Below, piece by piece: positions 23,749 through 34,070 of a DNA stretch of 64,000 bases. The DNA is from Gonapodya prolifera JEL478. Lineage: Eukaryota > Monoblepharomycota > Monoblepharidomycetes > Monoblepharidales > Gonapodyaceae. A program made the translations under genes and the position numbers. Within the stretch, counting starts at the first letter, position 1. Every line of letters begins with the position of its first letter. Under the pieces are notes generated by a model that did not search any database, was not told where the DNA came from, and saw only the letters and a program-made list of their open reading frames with translations. The DNA lies in assembly GCA_001574975.1 (NCBI GenBank), contig KQ965738.1, positions 201,133 to 265,132 of the forward strand, read 5' to 3'.

Positions 23749-25674
23749 ATGATGCTCCGTTGCGAGTGGGATGGATGCGGGGCGAACTTCCCAGAGCAGG
23801 ACATTGTTGCGCATGTTGGTGAACATATCAAGGCGACCATTGGCAACGCCCAAGGGACAGCTGGTTTTTTCTCCGGGGACAATCGAAGATATCGGGGGAG
23901 CAAGCAGATGCAGAACGAGCAGTTGCAACACCCGGGTGAAGACAACATCCCCCCAGAGAAACACTACCACTGGCACCATCATCACCACCATCACTTTCTA
24001 TCCAGTCCGGGGGCGCTTCTACATCATCATACTGGACATTCGCATCGTCACGTTCCCACTGACAATGAAACTTTGGACGAGATCGATCCCGTTTTCGCAA
24101 CACCTCATTTCCAGGATGTGGTGCAATTCGAGTTCACATCAAATAACAACACTGAAGTCGCTGAGGACGCAGATCCAATCCATTGTCCAATAAGGTGATT
24201 AAAGTTATCAATTAATCTGGTTTCCGAGAGTTATCAATGTTTCCGGTCAGGTGTTGTCCATGTTCTCCAGTGCCACCATTCCATTGTCCCTCCGATGACA
24301 CCACCGATGCACAGTGCTACCCCACGGCAAGCGCGGAATCAGACGTTTGGATGGCTGAGTGGACGATACTCGGAGACTGCGAAGACTGTGCTGGCTGCCG
24401 CAATAACCCTAGCGAGTCGTCCGAAATGGGGGTACCCCCTGCAAATACAGCGTCAGCATTATGCGCTTCGCACCAAAGTAAAACTTTGGTGAATGATGAT
24501 GACTCGGATACTGCGTTGGAGGACAACAGTTCAGAACCTTCCGAAACACCATCCACCGTCGCGGAAACAACGAATGCTTCACCGGGGTTATGGCCGGCCC
24601 CTACTTTCTCGACAATCCCTTCGTCACCGATAAACTTTGTTGAGACAGCTCCCGATCCCAATCCCGCACTCTCTTGCCACTGGTCATCCTGCAATTTCAG
24701 CAATCCATTTCTGCCAGAGCTGCTCCAGCACATCGCAAATGCGCACACGGGAGGCTCTATCACTTCTCTTGTAAACTCTTTATCCCTGGAGGAACCACCT
24801 GCTCGTCCTGAGAACACTTCCTGTCTTTGGGAAGGGTGTCATAACAGTTTTCCGAACGTTGCGGACCTGACATCCCACATTTCAGAAACGCACGTTGGCT
24901 GGGGGAATAGTGGGTACATGTGTTCGTGGAAAGGATGTGAAAGGCAGAAAGACTTCGCTCAACGAAATAAGATAATGAGACATATGGCCGCTCGTGAGTT
25001 CTTCCCTACTCGAATATGCGCCTCAATACTCAAAGTTGCTATGGGAATACTAAACAGATACCGGGGACCGGCCATATGGATGTTCAGGCTGTGACAGCAC
25101 TTTCTCTGATCAATCATCGCTGTTGCAACACCAGAAATTGCACGCATGTTTGTTTCCTTCAGCAAGCTGCCCTGCCTAGTTGAACTAATCAGAAAGTCAC
25201 TTCTTAGATGCTCGACCTCATCTTTGTCCGCATTGTGACTCCTCCTTTCCAACAGCGGCGGCTCTTACCGCTCACATCCGGACACACACAGGAGATAAAC
25301 CTTTCTCATGCCGCGAATGCGGTAAATCGTTTGCAGATCGAAGTAATCTTCGGAAACACGTGAGTAAATGATGTGTCCACTCAGTTCAACAACTTCCTGA
25401 CTTATCAACAGGAAAAAACCCACACGGGAGAACGCCCCTTCGCCTGCCCCCATCCGGATTGTGGCCGTCGGTTTTCTCGACTGGAACAGTTGCGACGACA
25501 TGAACGGTGAGAAAGTTTGTGCTCTACCCTTTGCGGAATTCACTGACTCCGTCTCCCTGCAGCACACATGCACCCAAAATGCCGCATGTGTGTCCATTCG
25601 AAGGATGTGGAAGATTATTTAAGACAGAGGGGGCGTTATCGAACCATGTAAAAGTACACCGTGCATTTAATTGA
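23749..25674 (+). CDS. C2H2 zinc-finger protein, probable transcription factor
   Basis: ATG 23749 starts [20 protein letters not shown], already a C2H2 finger (C-x4-C...H-x3-H). A second cluster in exon 2 has [40 protein letters not shown] and a CSWKGC unit, the C-x4-C style of GLI/ZIC proteins. The C-terminal block has tandem classical fingers: [78 protein letters not shown] and [19 protein letters not shown], with TGDKP/TGERP linkers. The stop is 25672-25674. Residues about 70-110 are unusually rich in His. Introns lie about 24197 to 24250, after the AAR exon, after QKLHA, after LRKH and after RRHER. It is likely a DNA-binding regulator; its targets are unknown, though it sits between purine-catabolic genes. 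Confidence 0.88.
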
Positions 25675-25749
25675 ATTAGATTTTGATTTGTTGTTTCATC
25701 TTGTCACCACGGCAAGTTGCTTCCGTTCATTGCGCCAGAGATCTTCAAA

Positions 25750-26238
25750 ATGGCACCCGGTCAATCGCCGATCACATGCCACATTCTCGACACAATGCAG
25801 GGAAAGGCTGCAGACGGTGTAGCAGTAAGTCTGGAACTTGCTGCATTGGATAACAGCTGGTCGACGATCGGAAAAGGGTGAGTTATCTACATATGCTTCA
25901 GATTAGCGGTCGGCGGCAATCCTTGAGTTTGTTTTCTCAGAGTCACAAACGCAGATGGTCGTGTCAATGATCTCCTGACCCCAAGCCATCAAGTTGTTGC
26001 CGGAACATATCGGCTCAAGTTCGAAACCAAACCCTACTTCACAAGGACTGGCTTGACGACCTTCTTCCCGTTTGTGCAGGTGAATGGAAATAATGAGTTC
26101 GAAAGGACGTCTCGCAGTTTCTGAAAGCGACTTGCGACTTTGAAGGTAACCTTCGAGATACCATCTCCACCGCAACCTCATTATCACGTACCATTGCTAC
26201 TCAGTCCTTATTCATATACCACATATAGAGGGACTTAA
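25750..26238 (+). CDS. 5-hydroxyisourate hydrolase (transthyretin-related protein)
   Basis: Hydrolyses 5-hydroxyisourate, the product of urate oxidation, to OHCU. ATG 25750. The N-terminal signature is CHILDTMQGKAADGVAV, then LELAALD, VTNADGRVNDLL, GTYRLKFETKPYF, FFPFVQVTFEIP and HYHVPLLLSPYSYTTYRGT to TAA 26236-26238. It is about 120 residues, the normal size. The catalytic His of CHILD, the Arg of DGRV, the HYHVPLL His and the C-terminal YRG are all present; the last residue is Thr where Ser is usual. Two introns (about 25880-25939 and about 26080-26145). There is no obvious C-terminal peroxisomal signal. It lies 147 bp inside the right arm boundary, convergent with the right-arm monooxygenase. 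Confidence 0.92.
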
Positions 26239-26278
26239 TGGAACGTGATTACGACTGACATTCATAAAATTGCACCCA

Positions 26279-26351
26279 AGTCTTCCACTCCAGTGCATGG
26301 AATTTCACACTTAACGTTGCATCTACAGTACATGAGTCTTCCACTCCAGTG
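26279..26351. repeat. Short direct repeat next to right arm
   Basis: A 17-base sequence (AGTCTTCCACTCCAGTG) occurs at 26279-26295 and again at 26335-26351, 56 bp apart. The second copy ends about 35 bp before the inner end of the right arm. It may mark the rearrangement that made the inverted repeat, or be chance. Confidence 0.7.
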
Positions 26352-26476
26352 TAAAGCTGAACCTTTTGAGCACTATGTCTACATTATTCTGTACAAAACT
26401 AAATTTGATTTGGATACATTACTCACAAAATGTAATGAAAAATATTTGTGGGATAGCATGTCCGTGTGTCGAAACT

Positions 26477-28120
26477 TCACAATCGCGGTTGTACGTGCAC
26501 ATTAATCTTGCGATCGCTCATGTCCCAGCCTTCCGCCGCCTTAACTTCCTTTTTGTAGTCGTACGCGCTGCCACGTTTGAGTCCCGGCAACGTTCCGTAG
26601 ATCTTAACTGTCGCCCAGAGTTCCCATTCTCGAATTGCCGCAGAGAAGGAACTATCTGTTCGAGTGAGCTGCATTCGACCGAGCGCACGTGACGTGAGGA
26701 GTGTGTTGAGAGCGCGAGGAAAGCGGTGTTTCTGGTACGTCTCGCAGACGGCCTGGAACTCGGCGACGCTGCAATCCACAGAAAGAACCCTGGGATTTTG
26801 TTCGAAGCAGAGTGCAAACGTTCCGACGTCCTCCAATGACATCATCGCACCTTGACCAAGATATGGAGGGACGGGATGCGCTGAAGGGTTTCAAATGAAT
26901 GCAGTGGTTACGAGATCGCACCTTGGGCCTTGATGACGTTGCACGCTCACCAGCATCACCCAGGAGCACACATCGTCCCCGGTACCACTGCTTTACGGGC
27001 TCTCTATCCCGGATTCCCACACGAAGAACCGATGTACCCTCCTCGACTGGGCGTACAAAGTCTTCGGCCCAACCGTCTTCACGAAGTGTGGCCGCGAGCT
27101 CGCGCATCTGCGAGCGTGTCTCTTCGGGTGTCAGAGGACGCCAAGTTTCGGGGTTCAAAGGGGCTGGTGTGTAGATTTGGAAGATTTGTTCAGTCTCGGA
27201 AACAGGATACCACTGCGTGATGAATAAGGGGGTGAGCAAGATGGAGGGTACAGTCGCAGCGGTAGTGTAGAACTCACGACGCCATGTCGCTTGTTGGGGC
27301 CTGTTGGGAAACATATGCCTCTCTTGGGTCGAGGAATGTTGGCAGCACCCATCAAGCAGGTAATGCCACTGTACACAGGGTCAAGGGGTCCGAAGAGACT
27401 ATCGCGGACTCGGGATTTTGCGCCCTGTAATATATGGTTCGAAAGTTTGTGTCGGCGGCTTTCCTTTCGCAGCTCCGAGTGTACACTCACATCACAACCG
27501 AACACAAAGTCGGCGTACAGAATGGAACCATCATCGAACATGACAGAAACCTTGCCCCTGGAGTCACCTTCCGGGTTTCGCACCTCCGCCAGTCGCTTGT
27601 TGAACGAGATTTCAATGCCCTCCCGCATGCAGGCGGTGGTGAGACACTTCTGGAGCCTCCAGCGACGTATTCCTACCGAAGGAATTCCATCCTGCTCAAG
27701 GTGGGATTCTTCAGCAACAGCAACCTCTCGGCCGTCGTGCTTCATCCAGCGGCGGTATTGATAGGGAAGGGAAACGCCGAGAACATCGCTCAAAAGCTGC
27801 GGGCTTTGGTACAGATTCAGTTAGGCACATTAACCGCGATTTTATAGCAAACGCTGTGACAAACTCACCCGCCGATATCACGGAGAACTTTTAAGCCGTT
27901 GGGATACAAGCCAAATGCACCACCGACATTGTCGTCTGTGTCACAATAGGTCAGCATTGTACAGACTCGGAGCACCTTGGCATTCACGTCGTCGGTACTC
28001 ACCAAAGCCAGAAGCGCCCTCGAAAACGTGCGGTTGCAGCCCCCCCTTTCGCTTGAGAGCAAGTGCGAGGGTAAGCCCGGCGATGCCGGCACCGATGATT
28101 GCGATTTCAGGAGAAGCCAT
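26477..28120 (-). CDS. FAD-dependent monooxygenase, right copy (candidate urate hydroxylase)
   Basis: Exact second copy, in every coding base I compared, of the gene at 21579-23222, on the opposite strand. It has the same GAGIAG, FGCDGAK and GDAAHPVPP motifs, the same splice sites and an intact reading frame from ATG 28118-28120 to TGA 26477-26479. Nothing in the sequence tells which copy is older. Because the flanks (28121-28972) are copied too, both copies should have the same promoter and be equally expressed. It is convergent with 5-hydroxyisourate hydrolase, 238 bp away. Confidence 0.85.
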
Positions 28121-28972
28121 TGCGACTGAGATGTCCAGAAAGCGATGGCAGAAAAGTGTTGGATTTGATGCGCAACAGCAATGGATGATGAGTTGTTAAG
28201 TGGGAAGAGTGGCAGCTAAAGTTGTTGGCTGTGCTGCGGGATCCAGTTGGTTCCGTGAGGCTTCAGGCACCCGCAGTCATCATGACAAGGTAGGTCAGGC
28301 GCGTGACGAGATAAGCCTCAGCTGGAATAAATACAGCGAGCAAATCACCGTCGCGATTACGTCTTCGATCATCGTATGCGTGAAGGAAGATGCATGTCCC
28401 TACGACACACAATCGTCGCACTACACTATGTTGCGACTCAACCCAATCTCTGTGCAAACATGTATGCAAATTCGCAATTCAAGGTTTTTGTGACTGATAA
28501 CAAGGAGGGAGCAAAAATGGCGACTCGACGTTGAACTGAGGTATGGGAGTGTGTTGACGCACAAACAGTGTGGTCAAAATATGCGACGCTCATCCAAAAA
28601 CTATGTTGGATGCACCACTGCAGTCAGTTGCCACCACTGGAACGGGTCACAGATGTAGACTTCGAGATTCCAGGTCGCACGATATCAACACGCCTGGAAA
28701 GCCTTCGTTGGTGCGGTCCGACTAAGTTCGGAGTCCAACTTTACTTCCTGCCGTCGTTGGTGTGCCAACGTCTGAGATGCAAACGGCCATCAAGCTCACA
28801 GTCTCATTATTATGGCTCAATTTCTTGTTAGTGGAGAGCTACGAAGTGATTGAGATGATAGGAGAAGACTGAGCGGTCAGGACAAGAGTGTGAAGCACCA
28901 GAAAGAATCTTTCACAAACAATTATTGTAAGAACTGTTATATAGTGCGCATTTTGGACAGTTTTTCAGCGAG
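28121..28972. other. Non-coding stretch upstream of FAD monooxygenase (right copy)
   Basis: Mirror copy of 20727-21578. No gene was seen, and no difference from the left copy was found. Confidence 0.4.
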
Positions 28973-29045
28973 GCCTCCTTAGCTCATCTGGGAGAGCGTA
29001 GCACTGAAGATGCTAAGGCANCGCGTTCGATCCGCGGAGGGGGCA
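28973..29045 (+). tRNA. tRNA-Phe (GAA), right-arm copy
   Basis: Same 73-nt cloverleaf as the left-arm copy, here on the plus strand, with anticodon GAA inside the loop CTGAAGA at about 29005-29011. The undetermined base is at 29021, again the first T-stem position. Confidence 0.95.
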
Positions 29046-29150
29046 ATTTGTTTTGCATTATCCAAAATAAAATTAGCATTTTAGTTACCGAAGAATGGAT
29101 GTCACCACTCAATTCGCTTGTATGTTGTGTTTTATTCCGCTTTCTTGCTC

Positions 29151-29460
29151 TTGTTTCCTTGTGGGTGTTTTGCGTACTGCATCTGTGCATCCTGAAATGT
29201 TCTGTCACATTGATACATGGGGTTGCTGCCTGGCATTTACGATAACGTACATCAAAATACCCTTTGTCCTTTTTTGTGTAATCTCGTTTGTTTTCCGCTT
29301 CTTCCAAGAATGGAATGGAGTGTTAGCTTCTTTACTATCAGGTATCCCAGTTCTGTTACATATTCATATGCCAAAAGAGAAATGAATGAAATACATATCT
29401 AACGTCTCTACAAAAATATTCCGAGATGCACTTTTCATGATGCCCTGATGATTTCACAGC
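29151..29460. other. Intergenic, no gene seen
   Basis: AT- and T-rich 310 bp between the outer end of the right arm and the 3' end of the mannosyltransferase gene. No feature was recognised. Confidence 0.4.
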
Positions 29461-31481
29461 CTAGCCTTTGTGGGCCGAATTTGCGTCACCAAGGGAGGTC
29501 AGACCCTTGATCTCGCCCCACCATCCAGGCAGTTTTCGGAACAGACTCTTCTCTTCGTCGTTGAGCATTCTCACTGAGGATGAGGGGGAGGGCGTGCCTT
29601 CGCCGCCTTTTTGACCGGTTTCAACTGTGTAATGCGTCCCGTTATCGTGCACTCGCCACGGTGTCCCGTCGGGCAAGTGCAAGCAGGCGACGTTTTTCTC
29701 ACGAAGGTCCCAGTGCGTCGCGGAGGTCTCGACGGCAAGATGTGAGGGGTTCGCAATGGCAGATTCGGGGTGATACTTGTTCCTCAGTGGCCCGCCATTG
29801 AACCAGAGCAAGCTGCTGCCGTTGGCGTTCAAATGTCCGAGCTGAATGGCGCAGATTCGAACCTGTTTGCGCTTCTCCTCGTCTGCGTCAGGATTTGGCC
29901 GGAATTCCTCGCTGAAGTGGAATGTCATCGTCATGTAACTTTCGTGAGTATGAGAGACGCCGAATCATGCCTCACCTAATGACGACATTCATTTCGTCTT
30001 GGTCCCCCCGTGCAAGATTCCCCAGTTGTACAGCCGGCCACCGCGTGTATCCGTACAGTCCGCTGAACCCGGCCATTTCAAAACCCATCCAAAACGTTTC
30101 CTTGTCGCCCCAGACATTCTTGTACGTGGTTTCCCGTTCATCGCGGCCGTTCAATTTGCAGGCGGCAAGGAGACTGTACAGGTTGTGAACCCGGGATTTG
30201 TCGAACGCGACAACGCCTGACTCCATGTGATGCGCCGAACGACCGTCGAGGAAACTGTTTTGGCGTTGGAAGGGTGACAAGGCGCTTCGTTGGTGAGCCG
30301 GGAGAATATTGAGAACGAAGTCCAAGTTTTCAGCAGATGGTGGGAAGAGCGTGCGCTGCCAGTCGCAAGGTTTCTGTTTCACATCTGAGAACGGTATGAA
30401 CGGGACTTCGATTCACTCACTCTATCGTAGTAGAACAGCGTCCCAGTCTGCTTATACACGGGGTCCTCAAAAACTTCCTCGGGGTTGCCCACCCAGATGG
30501 TGTCCGCGTCCTGGATGAGCACCTCTGCAAAGCCGCTGACGAAGCCCGCAAACGGTTTCACCGCCCATCCTTTGAACGACAACTTATCCACGTCCAATAG
30601 ATTCGCAACGTCGCGAAACGTGACGTCGTAGCCGTTTCCTAAACCCAGAATGCGTTGCCGGTTGGCAGGGCTCAGATCCCCAGCGCCGGAGAACATGACT
30701 TCCACGGGCAGGTCGCTCCCGCTTTCACGGATGGAGCGGATGGAGATCATGGCGAGTTCGGTTTGGTCGTTTCCCGCGCAAATGGCAATTCCGCGGATCC
30801 GCGGCTCCCTCGAAAATGCGGTGTGAAGGTAGTTTACGGACGTGGCCTGGAGCCACGGAAAAAGGAACTCCTCGAAGCGAGACATGAAGCTCCGGAAGGA
30901 GTCGAATGTCTCCCGAACGTTGGAAGGAAGGAGATTGATTTCTCTATGAAAGAAGGACGGTGTTGGGGTTTTCAATTCTTTCCGCAACAATCAAGCAGAA
31001 GGACGCACGATTCAGGATATTCGGCCATTTCCGCAGCCAAGTTATTTAAATGGTCTTCGAGCGCCCGCAGCCTTGTGTGGAACATGATAAAAACCCGCAC
31101 TCGATCTCCAAGCGCGGCGGAATCTCCCGCGGGAAACTGCTGAAGGAGCGACTCCCGCAGAGGTGCTGGGACGTCGAAGTCCGTCAGCGTGGTATATGGT
31201 GGTATGGGAGTCAAGCGATGGTATGATGAGCTCCTCCCGGGAACGGAGTGCGGGGAAACGTGGACATGAGCAACGGTGCAATCATCCCACCCGACCTCGC
31301 CTGGAAATCGTCCGATGCTGATGGTGATACAGAATATGATGAGGATGGACGCCACGAATGTTTTGATGCGAGAGAGGGAAAAGAAGCCGAAGCTGCGACG
31401 GCCGAACAGGAAAGGTTGCGGGGAAGAGGCTTTGTGCAGATCGAGATGCGGGATGCCGTTGCCACTGTGGAAGTCCACCAT
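29461..31481 (-). CDS. MNN1-type alpha-mannosyltransferase (family GT71)
   Basis: Golgi type II membrane protein expected to add alpha-1,3-mannose to cell-wall glycans. ATG 31479-31481. Residues about 35-58 form a hydrophobic signal anchor (IKTFVASILIIFCITISIG). The catalytic region has RGIAICAGNDQTELAMISIR, SDLPVEVMFSGAGDL, SFKGWAVKPFAGFVSGFAEV and the DxD-type block VLIQDADTIWVGNPEEVF, near 30490-30540. The C-terminal part has TLFPPSAENLDFV, SGVVAFDKSR, WGDKETFWMGFEMAG and SLLWFNGG. The stop is 29461-29463. A frame change near 30970-31040 is explained by a typical 65-nt intron with a pyrimidine-rich acceptor ending CATAG. Two more introns follow DR (about 30420) and VVIR (about 29973). All catalytic blocks are present. 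Confidence 0.87.
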
Positions 31482-31645
31482 CGGTCTGATTCACAGTATG
31501 GTCTCTTTCATTTATCGCTGGAAATGCAAGCCAAGTGTCAAGTCTGTTTGGCGTCTTGGCACCTCGCAGGCCGCAGAGTGAGACCCAACTCCTTGCTTCG
31601 CACGACAATGTACCACGGAACTTTCGGTAGAAATAAATAAATAAA

Positions 31646-34070
31646 CTACGACCTATCTTGCCTCTCTCCAACCTGCAGCAATCCCCCCGTTTCGTAGAAT
31701 ACAATATCAACATCGCTTTCCCGAAGTCGAGCATTGCTCTTTCCTTCCTCCTCGGCCCCCTTCTCAAGCGTAATCCTATTCCCCACCACCTTGTACACCT
31801 TGCCGTCGATGGACACCATCGGCAGGTTCTCGTGGTCCTCTAACGCCGCCAGCTGCGACCGCACCGATGGTCGCGATGGGAACTCAGACTTGGCCGAGCC
31901 GAGCCGCAGCCCGGATCCCATGGAGGATCCGTTTATGTTGGTTGTGGACTCGGAAAGCGGCGTCGGGGGGGCTTGTGGGGGTGTGGGCGGGGTAATGGTG
32001 ACCGCGGGACCACCAAGGAGCTGGGCCCACGCCTTTTGGCGGAGGTAACGGGACGGGGTCATAGTGAATCACCGAGAGCGGGTCGTGGGTGGTATCATTG
32101 AGAGTGGGTCATGTGGGCACTGTTCACACGAGCAAAGGTGACCCCTGTGTAACGCTCACCTTGCAAGCGCTTTGGTCCCACGTGTTGCCCCACACCGACA
32201 CCCGCTTGACGACCGTATTGATTTGCACAGCCTCTGCCAGAGCGCACAGGCCCTTGTCGGTGATGGAGTTCCTGTCGACATGCAGACTTTTTGTGCCAAA
32301 ATGCCAAAATGCCAAGGTTGACGTAAGTCGGAGTCTGTGAGAGCCAATGAACCGACAACCCCCGCGAGGTGCAGCACACGTACCGCTCCAGAACACGATT
32401 TGTCTCAAGCATCTTGCGCGCGGCCTGTGCGCCCTCATCGTGGATCGAACATGATGATAGCCGCAGCTCTTTGAGCGTGGGGTGTCGTGCGATGACGCCA
32501 AAGAGCGCAGTAGCACCGTCGCGGGAGATTCGGTTTCTGTCGACCGGCGAGTGTTTGGTTAGAGTGACGTAATGCGCATATGAGAGTTCCCAGCCCCAGC
32601 CTCGCCCTCAGCCCCCCCCTCATCGCCTCTAAATTCTCACTTGCTCAAATCCAGCACCACCAGCGCCGCATTCCGTCCCACCGCGGCCGCCAAATGATCC
32701 GTCACCATCCAATCATCCACAGCCATCCTTGCCAGTCCCAATGTCTTCAAGGTGCCGTTAGACCTGATCGTCCTCCCCACATGCGCGATCGAGTCGGCGT
32801 GCAGTGATTTCCGGTGCGGCCCGTCCTCAACGTTGTTGGACACGTCGAAAGAGGTGATGGTGGTGTTGGAGCGCAGCACCGTGGATAGGGGGATTAGGGA
32901 TTGGGAGGAGAGGTGCGCGGAGGAGAGGTCGAGCGTGTGCAGGGTTATGTTGACCTGGTGGTGGGAGTGGGACGTCACACGGTGGCCGATCTCCACAGAT
33001 AGCATGCGGCAATCCACTACTGCCCCTCGCGGACTCTTTGGTCGAAACTGCCCAATTTTGCGTCAACGTCGACATGCTTCGCGTGTGTCATTCGTCTCTG
33101 GCAGACTCCGTGCTCCGCTCATCAGCCTCGGTCAGCGCTTCGCGCTTAGACCTTAGGCAGAGAATTCGTCTCCGGCAGACTCCTCGGTCAGTGCTATCGC
33201 ACTTTGGCCTCGGAGTCTTTGCTGCGCTCGCGCCCAAAACATACCTGGAGCATCGTCGCAATCGCCAGCCCCGCCTCATCCCCGATTCTGTTCCCCGCCA
33301 AGCTCAGCACCCCTAGCCCGTCGTTGACCTCGAGGGCTTTTGCAATAGCCTGCGCCCCCCCGCCGCCGATATCGTTGTTGGCGAGGTTGAGTGAGGTGAT
33401 GCGGCGGTCGTCCTGTGCGTGTGCGTGCGCGTGGGGCAGTGAGGCAGAGCAGAGCAGAGAAGAGAACAGCATGTAAGACGCCGACGCCACCCCAGGACTG
33501 CCCCCCATGGAACGCAAACGCACCCACTTTAAGATGATTCGCAATCGCACGCGCCCCCAAGTCTCCCACGCGGCAGAAACTGAGGTCCAGGCGTGCAAGT
33601 ACGGAGAGCACTTTGAGTGCCGGAAGCAGGACGGCTACGTCGGCGTCGTCAGGGCACGCAAAGGCCAGCGAAGGTAGGGGGGCGATGAAGCCCTTGCGCG
33701 TGCCTGTGAAGCTGAGGGTGTCGAGGTCGGAGCTGGTGGAGTGAGAAGTGGGGAGCGTGTAAACACAAGCGTTCACGTCGACCTTTTGGGGATTGGCCTA
33801 TCCTCCACGCTATGCGCAGTAGCCGCTTCGTGGCTGAATCATTGACCTCCGGTGGACGCCTCGCTTCTCTCGAGAGCCTCGGTCACCGCTATCGCGCTTA
33901 GACCTCGCAATGCGTGCCCCTGCTCACCCGCTATCAATAGCATCTGTCATAAGCCTGATAAGCCCTTGCAGAGGCTTGCGACCTGCCTCTGCGCATGCCT
34001 GAGTGTACTTGTCGACAAAGTCAATGGCATCTATGCTGGACTGACGATGGAGATGGTGGGGTAAGGAGGA
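31646..34070 (-). CDS. Leucine-rich repeat protein, RNase-inhibitor type (LRRC34-like)
   Basis: The minus strand carries at least six LRR units: LDLSFCRVGDLGARAIANHL, LNLANNDIGGGGAQAIAKAL, LSLAGNRIGDEAGLAIATML, LDLSSAHLSS followed by LIPLSTVL, LRLSSCSIHDEGAQAARKML and NSITDKGLCALAEAVQ. The N-terminal helix IDFVDKYTQACAEAGRKPL (about 33950-34030) and the end part WGNTWDQSACK|AWAQLLGG then MVSIDGKVYKVV fit LRRC34-like proteins. The SACK|AWAQ junction needs a 127-nt intron, 32033-32159. The stop is 31646-31648. The start codon was not found; no in-frame ATG precedes the first helix, so an upstream exon is likely. These proteins bind partners through the LRR horseshoe; a function here is unknown. 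Introns near 33050-33240 and 33780-33950 contain the hairpin repeats described separately. Confidence 0.7.
33090..33183 (+). repeat. Tandem 74-bp repeat in an LRR-gene intron
   Basis: A 20-base sequence near ATTCGTCTCTGGCAGACTCC occurs at 33090-33109 and, with one change, at 33164-33183. Each copy is followed by one hairpin-repeat unit, so the pair behaves as a 74-bp tandem duplication. Confidence 0.75.
33126..33158 (+). repeat. Hairpin repeat unit A
   Basis: Contains CCTCGGTCAGCGCTTCGCGC then TTAGACCT. The core AGCGC-TTC-GCGCT (33134-33146) can form a 5-bp hairpin. Units A and D share 24 consecutive bases. Confidence 0.75.
33182..33212 (+). repeat. Hairpin repeat unit B
   Basis: Diverged copy of unit A. 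The stem is AGTGC-TATC-GCACT (33190-33203); both sides of one pair have changed together relative to unit A (C-G to T-A), so the hairpin is kept. Confidence 0.7.
33877..33905 (+). repeat. Hairpin repeat unit C
   Basis: CCTCGGTCACCGCTATCGCG then CTTAGACCT, in another LRR-gene intron. One stem pair is lost compared with unit A. Confidence 0.65.

Larger units (their letters stand above)
26386..29150 (-). repeat. Right arm of 2,765-bp near-perfect inverted repeat
   Basis: Mirror image of 20549-23313 with the single difference noted there (26402). It ends outward in sequence unrelated to the left flank and shows no target-site duplication. It carries second complete copies of the FAD monooxygenase gene and tRNA-Phe, in opposite orientation to the left arm. 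Confidence 0.97.

Noticed and set aside
23970-24010. Poly-His run as a cloning-vector tag
   Set aside because: It is mixed with Trp, Tyr and Phe, lies inside a natural exon with introns, and no vector sequence is nearby.
20549-29150. The inverted repeat as a large transposon with long terminal inverted repeats
   Set aside because: The arms are a normal host gene plus a tRNA, no transposase is present in the centre, and the outer flanks show no target-site duplication.
30970-31040. Apparent frameshift in the mannosyltransferase
   Set aside because: A 65-nt intron with GTGCGT donor and a pyrimidine-rich CATAG acceptor restores the frame exactly.
32040-32075. A separate small gene starting at the ATG near 32062
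   Set aside because: Splicing 32033-32159 joins this frame to the LRR gene at SACK|AWAQLL, matching related proteins.
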